Positions 58,209 through 64,000 of a stretch of 64,000 bases of DNA are shown in pieces; positions within the stretch are counted from its first letter, which is position 1; every line of letters begins with the position of its first letter. The DNA comes from Actinokineospora baliensis (GTDB lineage: Bacteria > Actinomycetota > Actinomycetes > Mycobacteriales > Pseudonocardiaceae), in NCBI RefSeq assembly GCF_016907695.1, contig NZ_JAFBCK010000001.1, forward strand, positions 6,436,001-6,500,000, read 5' to 3'. The notes beneath the pieces were generated by a model. The model ran no database searches, was not told the origin of the DNA, and saw only the letters and a list, made by a program, of their open reading frames with translations. The position numbers and the translations under genes are program-made.

Positions 58209-61190
58209 TCACCGGGTGATCAGCTCGGCCACCGTGTGCGGCACACCGTTCTTGAGCACCCACCGCACGTCGGCGAGCGCGGCGATGTCGGTGGTCGGGT
58301 CGCCGCCGACGATGAGCAGGTCGGCGAGCTTGCCCGGTTCGACGGTCCCGAGGTCCTTCTCCACGCCGAGCTGCCTGGCGGGGTGCAGCGTCGCGGACTG
58401 GAGCACCTGCAACGGCTCCACGCCGTACTTCGCCATCGACCGCAGGTTCAGGTGCAGGCTGAGCGCGGTGGTGTCGAGCGGGGCGTCGGTCCCGGCCACG
58501 ACAACGGCGCCCGCGGCCAGCAACCGCTTGATCAGCTCGACGTCGCGGCGGGCTTGGGCGGGAGTGCCGTCGAGGAACCCGCACGGGCCCAACCCCTGCG
58601 CGCACAACAGCTTCGCGTTCAGCGCCTGCTTGTCCTGGGTGGTGAACAGCGCCCGCACGCGGGGATCGGTGACCATCGCCGGGTCGTCGGCGAGCAGGGT
58701 GCCCGAGCTGAACAGCGTGGAGCTGAACGGCATCCCGCCCTGACCCGCCAGCCGCAGGACGTCCTCGTACGGCCCGCCGAAGGAGGATTCGCGGGCGAAG
58801 CCGAAGCCCCACTTCGACGGGCCGAACAGGTGCTCCTTCGAGTCGACCCCGGTGGCGATGGCCGGGTACAGGTAGTGCGAGGTCGTCCCGATGCCCAGCC
58901 GGTGGGCGTACGCGGTGGTCTTCGCCTGCCAGTCGACGCGGAAGCGCTCGTAGGTCTTGACCAGGTCGTAGTCCAACTCCTTGACCCGGCTCAGTTCCAG
59001 GGCCAGTTGCCGCTCGTCGCGCACCGGCCGGGAGAACTCCCAGTTGACCCTGGTGCCCTCCAGCATCTCCCCCGTCATGAAGTACCGGGGTCCGATCCGG
59101 GCGCCCGCCGCCAGCGATTCGCGGTCCTCCACGGCCCGGTACACGGCGTCGCCGGTCGAGCGCGTCGAGGTGATCCCGTAGGACAGCAGCAGCCGCCCTT
59201 GGCGGTCGCCGAAGGTCTTGGAGCGCATCTGCTGGTGGTTGTGCACGTCCACGAGCCCGGGGGTCACGGTCAGCTTGCTCGCGTCGATGAACCGGGTGCC
59301 CTCGCGCGGGCGGTCGGGGCGGTGCGGCTCGATTCGCCGGATGCGGTTGCCGACCACCACGATGTCGACGTCGGTCTTCGGCCGCGCGTCGCGGCCGTCC
59401 CACAGCCTGCCCGCGTGGATGACGACCCGGGTGTCTGGACGCTGCTGGGTGTAGGTCAGCCGCAGCGGGACGTCCTTGACCACACCGTCCACTGTGGCCG
59501 TCCGAAGTGTCCCGTTGTGCAGGTGCAGCAGGGTCTTGGAGTCACCCGACCAGCTGGGTGCGTCGCTGGCCTCGGTGGTGACGCGCCTGGGGTGGCCGGT
59601 GGGGGTGCCGTCCGGGGCGACCGGCAGGACCCACAACACGCTGTCCATGGAGTAGGCCAGCCACCGCCCGTCCGGCGAGAACACGGGCCCGTCGTCGCCG
59701 CGCGTGGAGACCGAGCCGCCCTGGCCGGGGTCGACGATCTTGCTCGCGCCGGTCGCTGGGGTGACCAGTTGGATCTGGTTGCGCTCGGCCGCGGTCACCG
59801 CCAACGCGAGGACCTTGCCGTCCGCGGACCAACTCGGTTTACCCGGCACGCTGAACGACCCGGGCAGCACCCTGGTCACCGCCCCGGTGGCCACGTCAAC
59901 GGTCAGGGTCTGGTTGGCGTGGTCCTGGAACGCGAGTGTCGTGCCGTCGGGTGACCAGGCCGGGGCGAACTCGGCCCCGTCGATGGAGGTGACCCGCCGC
60001 TCCCGACCGGTTGCCACGTCGCGGACGTAGAGGTCCTCGGTGCCCGCTTTGTCTGAGGCGTAGGCGAGTTGGGTGCCATCGCGGGACCAGGCCGGGTCGA
60101 TCTCGTAGGCGTCGTCGTCGGTGAGCTTCTTCGGGATGCCGCCCAGCGGCGCCAGCCACAGGTCGTTGAGCGCCTTGAACGCCACCGTTCGGCCGTCCGG
60201 TGACAGGGCCGGGCCGACGATGCCCTGGACGGAACGCGGTCTGGTGTCGTCGAAATCCCGGGCCTTCGGCTTGTAGTGGTCGCGGCGGAGGTGGAAGGTC
60301 GCGCGGAACGGGATGGTCTTGCTGTCACCGGTCGCAGCTTGGGTGGCGACGATGGCGCCGTTCGCGCCGTAGACCAACTCGGCCGGGGAAGACCACCGGG
60401 CGGGGAACGGGAACACGTCGGTGTGGGCGCCGACCTGCCGCACGACACCCGCCTGCCACACCTGCAGCGTCCGGCCGCCCTGGCCGGTGCGCAGGAAGGA
60501 CAGCGACTTGCCGTCCGGGGACCAGGAAGGCGCGGCGACCTGGCCCTGCCCCGCGGGGACGAGCGTCGTGACGGCGCCGGTCGCGAGGTCGACGCTCTCG
60601 ATGGTGTTGCCCTGCACGTAGGCGATGCTGCGGCCGTCCGGGGCCCAGGTCGGCTGGGTTTCGGCGGTGGGCGCGGTCGTGACGCGCCGGGGTTCGCCGC
60701 CGCGGGTGTCCACGGTCCAGATGTCCTCGCCGCCCGCGCGGTCGGAGGTGAAGGTGACGCGGGTGCCGTCCGGGGACCACGCGGGGCAGGTGTCGTCGTT
60801 GTCGCCGCGGGTCAGGACGCGAGACGAGCGGCCGTCGTGGCTGAGGAGGCGGATGTGGAACATGCCGTCGGCGAAGGACTGGACGGCGATCTGCTTGCCG
60901 TCCGGGGAGAACGACGGCCAGTACGGGTCGAGCGTGGTGCCGCCGATCGCTTTGGCGGTACCGCCTTCGCGCGGGAGGGTGAACAACTGGCCCTGCAGGT
61001 CGAACAGGATCGAACCGTCGCGCGGCGAGGTCGCCACGGCGAGGTTGGTCCCCTCGCTGACGGTCACGTCGACCGTCTCCGGGACGGGTGTTGGCTCGGT
61101 TTCGCTGGCACGGGCCGCCGAGGTCGGCAGCACGACGAGGGCGAACGCCATCGCCGCGCCGCCGAACCGGCGGGAGGTCGCGGGGGTCAT
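58209..61190 (-). CDS. Secreted TolB-propeller/amidohydrolase fusion
   Basis: The 993-residue protein has a signal peptide (AMAFALVVLPTSAARA), a long N-terminal beta-propeller of TolB/PD40 repeats (about residues 50-590; repeated SPDGK/WSPDGT wording such as PSFSPDGKQIAVQS, PAWSPDGTRVTFTS), and a C-terminal metal-dependent amidohydrolase barrel (about 600-990) with VDVHNHQQMRS (HxH), SHYLYP and AGTDAPLD ligands. This fusion occurs in many actinobacteria; it probably hydrolyses an extracellular amide or cyclic amide, with the propeller for binding or gating. ATG at 61190 gives the signal peptide directly. It follows the PQQ-type gene on the same strand after a terminator. Confidence 0.9.
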   Translation of the reverse strand: MTPATSRRFGGAAMAFALVVLPTSAARASETEPTPVPETVDVTVSEGTNLAVATSPRDGSILFDLQGQLFTLPREGGTAKAIGGTTLDPYWPSFSPDGKQIAVQSFADGMFHIRLLSHDGRSSRVLTRGDNDDTCPAWSPDGTRVTFTSDRAGGEDIWTVDTRGGEPRRVTTAPTAETQPTWAPDGRSIAYVQGNTIESVDLATGAVTTLVPAGQGQVAAPSWSPDGKSLSFLRTGQGGRTLQVWQAGVVRQVGAHTDVFPFPARWSSPAELVYGANGAIVATQAATGDSKTIPFRATFHLRRDHYKPKARDFDDTRPRSVQGIVGPALSPDGRTVAFKALNDLWLAPLGGIPKKLTDDDAYEIDPAWSRDGTQLAYASDKAGTEDLYVRDVATGRERRVTSIDGAEFAPAWSPDGTTLAFQDHANQTLTVDVATGAVTRVLPGSFSVPGKPSWSADGKVLALAVTAAERNQIQLVTPATGASKIVDPGQGGSVSTRGDDGPVFSPDGRWLAYSMDSVLWVLPVAPDGTPTGHPRRVTTEASDAPSWSGDSKTLLHLHNGTLRTATVDGVVKDVPLRLTYTQQRPDTRVVIHAGRLWDGRDARPKTDVDIVVVGNRIRRIEPHRPDRPREGTRFIDASKLTVTPGLVDVHNHQQMRSKTFGDRQGRLLLSYGITSTRSTGDAVYRAVEDRESLAAGARIGPRYFMTGEMLEGTRVNWEFSRPVRDERQLALELSRVKELDYDLVKTYERFRVDWQAKTTAYAHRLGIGTTSHYLYPAIATGVDSKEHLFGPSKWGFGFARESSFGGPYEDVLRLAGQGGMPFSSTLFSSGTLLADDPAMVTDPRVRALFTTQDKQALNAKLLCAQGLGPCGFLDGTPAQARRDVELIKRLLAAGAVVVAGTDAPLDTTALSLHLNLRSMAKYGVEPLQVLQSATLHPARQLGVEKDLGTVEPGKLADLLIVGGDPTTDIAALADVRWVLKNGVPHTVAELITR

Positions 61191-61210
61191 GTCGCTCCAT
61201 GGCGCGCTCC

Positions 61211-61240
61211 GCCCGCCGGGGCCGCACGACCCCGGCGGGC
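61211..61240 (-). terminator. Perfect 11-bp stem-loop between PQQ-type and amidohydrolase genes
   Basis: GCCCGCCGGGG (61211-61221) and its exact reverse complement (61230-61240) flank an eight-base loop, 11 bases after the PQQ-type gene's stop on the minus strand. Confidence 0.85.
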
Positions 61241-61251
61241 GCAGCGACTGG

Positions 61252-62829
61252 TCAGAGGCCGAATGCGAGCAGGACGTTGCCGTGGTCGGACGGGTAGTTC
61301 GGCCAGTAGCCGGACTGGATGTAGAGCATCCCGTTGGCGACGACAGCACCCCCGTTGCCGGAGATGGCGCTGCCGCTGCCGGTGAGGCCGTTCACGCCCT
61401 GGAAGTCGCGGATCGTGTCGAACGCCCAGAGGACCTTGCCGTCCTTCGCGTCGTAGACCCGCATCTTGCCGTCGACGCTGCCCTCGTAGACGAGCCCGGG
61501 GCTCGAGGTGACCGCCGGGGTGTGGGCGCGCTTGCAGACCGTGGGGTGCTGGGCGGCGCCACCGGTCGTGCACCCGTCCGCCGGGCTCTCGGTCTGCCAG
61601 ACGACGTCACCGTTGGCGGGGTTGAGCGCGAACAACGTGCCGGGGTTGCCCCAGTTGGTCGCGGCGTAGATGTTGCGGCCGTCGAAGCTGGTGCCCCACT
61701 GGATCCCGGAGAGCCCACCGCCGGGCATCGGCACGGACAACTGGCGCCGCCAGGTCGGGTTGCCGGTGCGCGCGTCGAAGGCGTGGAAGACCCCGCTCTT
61801 CTGGCCGACGCCGACGTAGGTGCGGCCGCGGACCGTGAAGAGGTTCGGGGTCGCGCCGATGTCGTAGTCGAGCGCGGTGCCGTCCTTCTGGCCGGGGCAA
61901 TAGCCTTCGCTGTCGGGGAACCCGCACAACAGCCGCCAGGTGTCGGCTTTGGTGACCTGCTGCTTCCACTTCACCGCGCCAGAACGGGCGTTGAGCGCGA
62001 GGAGCGTGTCGAAGTCGCCGGTGGTGCCCGTGTAGAGGTTACCGGTGCCGACGTAGAGGGTGCCGGTGTTCTCGTCGATGATCGGACTGCTCCACACACC
62101 CGCGCCGGACGGTTCGTACCTGGTCGCGCCGCTGGGCCAGGTGCCGACGGCCTTCGGTTCGGGGACGGTGAAGTAGCGCCAGGCGAGGTCACCGGTGTTG
62201 GCGTCGAGCGCGTCGATGTGACCGCGGAAGGTGCAGCACGGGTAGGTGCGGTCCGGGCTGACGTTCTCGCCGCTGGAGGCGCCGATGTAGATGCGGCCGT
62301 CGTGGTAGATGGGCGAACTCGTGTGCTGTCCCGCCACGTGCGGCTCGGTGTCCTTGGCCCACACCAGTTTGCCCGTGCGCTGGTCCAACGCGTAGACGTA
62401 ACCGTTGGTGTCGCCGAAGTACACCTTGCCCTTCGCGACGGCAGGACCGTCGATGACGACCGCGCGGGGAGCCACGGTGCTCAGGTCGAAGGACCAGCGT
62501 GCGGCACCGGTGCGCGCGTCGAGGGCGTGGAACTTGCCGTCGGGACTGCCGAAGTAGATGCCGTCACCGACCACCGCGGGCTGGCTCTTGGCCGGGAACC
62601 CGTTCTTGGGGTAGGCGAAAGCCCACTTCAGGCTCAACTTGCCCACCGTGCGCGGCGTGATCCGCCGCTCGTCGGCGGCGAACCGAGACCCGCCCTTGTC
62701 CCCCGTCCAACTCGGCCAGTCACCGGGCCGGTGCCCCCCGGCCACCTCCCCTGAGGCGGCGGTCTGCCCGCCGACCAACAACACGGCGATGGCCGACAGC
62801 GCCACCACGCGGCGTGTTCTCTGCGACAC
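61252..62829 (-). CDS. Secreted PQQ-binding-like beta-propeller protein
   Basis: The 525-residue protein has a signal peptide (VVALSAIAVLLVGGQTA) and seven or eight repeats of the PQQ/BamB-like propeller, each with a strand ending ALDARTG, ALDQRTGKLVW, ALDANTGDLAW, AFDARTGNPTW or ALNPANGDVVW. Vicinal cysteines in YPCCTFRGH are a feature of quinoprotein dehydrogenases. It resembles polyvinyl-alcohol-dehydrogenase-like proteins, but I cannot prove the active-site residues, so quinoprotein activity is not certain. GTG at 62829 has AGGAG at five bases and is preferred over 62835. Confidence 0.82.
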   Translation of the reverse strand: MSQRTRRVVALSAIAVLLVGGQTAASGEVAGGHRPGDWPSWTGDKGGSRFAADERRITPRTVGKLSLKWAFAYPKNGFPAKSQPAVVGDGIYFGSPDGKFHALDARTGAARWSFDLSTVAPRAVVIDGPAVAKGKVYFGDTNGYVYALDQRTGKLVWAKDTEPHVAGQHTSSPIYHDGRIYIGASSGENVSPDRTYPCCTFRGHIDALDANTGDLAWRYFTVPEPKAVGTWPSGATRYEPSGAGVWSSPIIDENTGTLYVGTGNLYTGTTGDFDTLLALNARSGAVKWKQQVTKADTWRLLCGFPDSEGYCPGQKDGTALDYDIGATPNLFTVRGRTYVGVGQKSGVFHAFDARTGNPTWRRQLSVPMPGGGLSGIQWGTSFDGRNIYAATNWGNPGTLFALNPANGDVVWQTESPADGCTTGGAAQHPTVCKRAHTPAVTSSPGLVYEGSVDGKMRVYDAKDGKVLWAFDTIRDFQGVNGLTGSGSAISGNGGAVVANGMLYIQSGYWPNYPSDHGNVLLAFGL

Positions 62830-63129
62830 AGGCACTCCTCTCGGGTCGTGCGCGGCGGATCCGCCTCACCCCAGTCTCGAACCGGCGAACCACGACCGAC
62901 CAATCACGCCGCGGTGATGGCGCCGCGCTATCGACCAACCCAGCGACCACCATCCCGGTGACCAACTGGCGACCCCGGTCCGGCACGCGAGGCGAGCGCC
63001 CTCCGGTCAGCGACCCGGACCCGCGCAACTGGGAATAACAAGCGCGGGCAACGGATTCAGGTGGTGCCCGAATTCGTTGCCCGCGCGAGGTTTTGGGTCT
63101 ACATCCGGAGCTGAATGATCCAATCCCAC
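62830..63129. other. Intergenic region, no gene seen
   Basis: This 300-base stretch holds the promoter of the PQQ-type gene at its left and the terminator hairpin of the SDR gene at 63043-63085. I see no other gene; open frames here lack ribosome sites and known motifs. Confidence 0.6.
63043..63085 (-). terminator. Stem-loop terminator of the SDR gene
   Basis: CGCGGGCAACGGATTC pairs with GAATTCGTTGCCCGCG (one mismatch) around an 11-base loop, 45 bases after the SDR stop on the minus strand and followed there by TTGTTATT. Confidence 0.75.
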
Positions 63130-63900
63130 TCAGGTGGCGGAGAAGCCGCCGTCCACGAAGATCATCTGCCCGGTCATGTACACCGAGGCCGCCGAGGCGA
63201 GCAGCAGCGTGGCGCCCGCGAAGTCCGGGGCCTCGCCGTTGCGGCCGACCATGGTGCGGGCGGCGAGGGCGGCCACGCGGGCCGGGTCGGTGTAGAGGGG
63301 TTCGGTCAGGGGGGTTCGGACGAAGCCGGGGGCGATGGCGTTGACGCGGACGCCGTGGGGGGACCAGGCCTCGGCTTGGGAGCGGGTCAGGCCCGCCAGG
63401 CCGGACTTGGCCGCTCCGTAGCCGCCGCTGTTGCCGAAGGCGCGGACCGCCTGCTGCGAGGTGACGTTGATGATCCGGCCCCAGCCCGCGGCGGCCATCA
63501 GCGGTCCGAACCGCTGGCCGAGCAGGAACGGGGCATCGAGGTTGGCCCGCAGGGTGTGGTCCCACTCGGCCTCGGTCAGCTCGCCCATCGGCGGCCGCAG
63601 GTTGACCGCCGCCGCGTTGACCAGGATGTCGGGCGCCCCGTGGCGCGCGATCACCTCGTCGGCGACCCGGTGCACCTCGGCCCGGTCGGCCAGGTCGGCG
63701 CTGATCCAGTCGGCCGGGGCGTTCGCGCTCAACTCGGCCGCCGTCCGCTCCAGGGTGTCCACCCGCCGCCCCACCACGACGACCTCGGCGCCCGCTTTGC
63801 TCAGCGCTACCGCCATCCCCCGCCCGATCCCGGAGTTACCCCCGGTGACGACAGCGCGGCGGCCGGTGAGACCGAAGAGGTGGTCGAGGTACTCGGACAT
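63130..63900 (-). CDS. SDR-family oxidoreductase
   Basis: The 256-residue enzyme is a classical short-chain dehydrogenase: NAD(P)-binding TGGNSGIGRGMA, LVNAAAVNL (NNAG variant), catalytic Ser in NVTSQQAVRAF, and YGAAKSG (Y-x3-K), with the C-terminal GQMIFVDGGFSAT. The basic residue VGRR after beta-2 suggests NADP preference. Substrate unknown; sequence is near gluconate-5-dehydrogenase/3-oxoacyl reductase-like members. ATG at 63900 has AGGAG five bases upstream. The next gene to the right on the same strand appears to end 45 bases upstream. Confidence 0.92.
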   Translation of the reverse strand: MSEYLDHLFGLTGRRAVVTGGNSGIGRGMAVALSKAGAEVVVVGRRVDTLERTAAELSANAPADWISADLADRAEVHRVADEVIARHGAPDILVNAAAVNLRPPMGELTEAEWDHTLRANLDAPFLLGQRFGPLMAAAGWGRIINVTSQQAVRAFGNSGGYGAAKSGLAGLTRSQAEAWSPHGVRVNAIAPGFVRTPLTEPLYTDPARVAALAARTMVGRNGEAPDFAGATLLLASAASVYMTGQMIFVDGGFSAT

Positions 63901-63944
63901 CGGACTCCTGGGACTGCTCAGAGGTGGTACCGGCCATTATCGCA

Positions 63945-64000
63945 CTAGGTGCTGACGGAGGTCGCGGCGCGGCGGATTTCCTTACCCGACACAAGGACTG
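63945..64000 (-). CDS. Possible 3' end of a gene running off the right edge
   Basis: On the minus strand an open frame enters from the right edge and stops at TAG (63945-63947), giving the C-terminal residues VSGKEIRRAATSVST. Too little is visible to identify the product. It would be upstream of the SDR gene on the same strand, 44 bases away. Confidence 0.35.
   Translation of the reverse strand, partial: VLVSGKEIRRAATSVST

Noticed and set aside
1..64000. tRNA, rRNA, integrase or att site
   Set aside because: I saw no cloverleaf-like sequence with a GTTCGA-type T loop, no rRNA-like stretch and no integrase or transposase gene, so none is claimed.

Overview
The window is high-GC DNA with frequent GTG starts, many 4-base GTGA/ATGA overlaps between neighbouring genes, -10 elements lying just upstream of start codons (leaderless transcription), a SigC-type ECF sigma factor and actinobacterial families such as DUF6191, DUF4383 and NARLU-type two-component systems. 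This points to a filamentous actinomycete, most likely in the Pseudonocardiaceae (Actinokineospora/Saccharothrix-like); the genus is an inference. No rRNA, tRNA, transposase or CRISPR array was seen.

Layout. 0-3 kb: N-terminal 992 residues of a large secreted modular protein that runs off the left edge. 3.4-10.9 kb: Acg-type nitroreductase and universal stress protein (both with DevR/DosR-like boxes), FBP-domain protein and divergent TetR regulator, a Sel1-repeat protein with an N-terminal motif common in conflict proteins, a secreted subtilase, lexA, and a small unknown protein. 10.9-15.7 kb: zf-HC2 membrane anti-sigma candidate, divergent sigC, then an Azt-like zinc ABC transporter split by a 1.1-kb array of seven repeats that each carry a perfect TTGTCCACA DnaA box. 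15.6-19.9 kb: acyl-CoA ligase, CaiB-type CoA-transferase and acyl-CoA dehydrogenase (a caiABC-like set). 19.9-25.6 kb: GH88-like hydrolase with an MFS transporter, a tandemly amplified divergent promoter, an acetyltransferase, a two-component system and a DUF2306 membrane protein. 25.6-32.3 kb: another repeat block, a FAD oxidoreductase, a hybrid sensor kinase, DUF4383 protein, a secreted discoidin-like protein, an HD protein and a methyltransferase.

32.3-43.8 kb looks like an accessory island. It is flanked by direct copies of one repeat family, holds several broken genes (PPC domain, XRE-TPR regulator, short XRE gene, FAD monooxygenase stub), and carries a tightly coupled, unrecognised operon: radical SAM enzyme, DEDDh exonuclease, NadR-like P-loop kinase, a small unknown protein and tandem XRE genes, with NUDIX and metallo-beta-lactamase genes close by. 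A MarR regulator and a DHA2-type exporter follow.

43.8-64 kb: GAF/PAS histidine kinase, secreted alpha/beta-hydrolase, HAD phosphatase, methyltransferase, then the most striking gene: a 1983-residue XRE-TIR-degenerate metallophosphatase-NACHT-pentapeptide-WD40 protein preceded by a 2H phosphoesterase gene, a candidate anti-phage immune module. The window closes with an SLC13/ArsB-like permease, a cupin-like protein, DUF6191, a secreted TolB-propeller amidohydrolase, a PQQ-type propeller protein, an SDR and the edge of one more gene.
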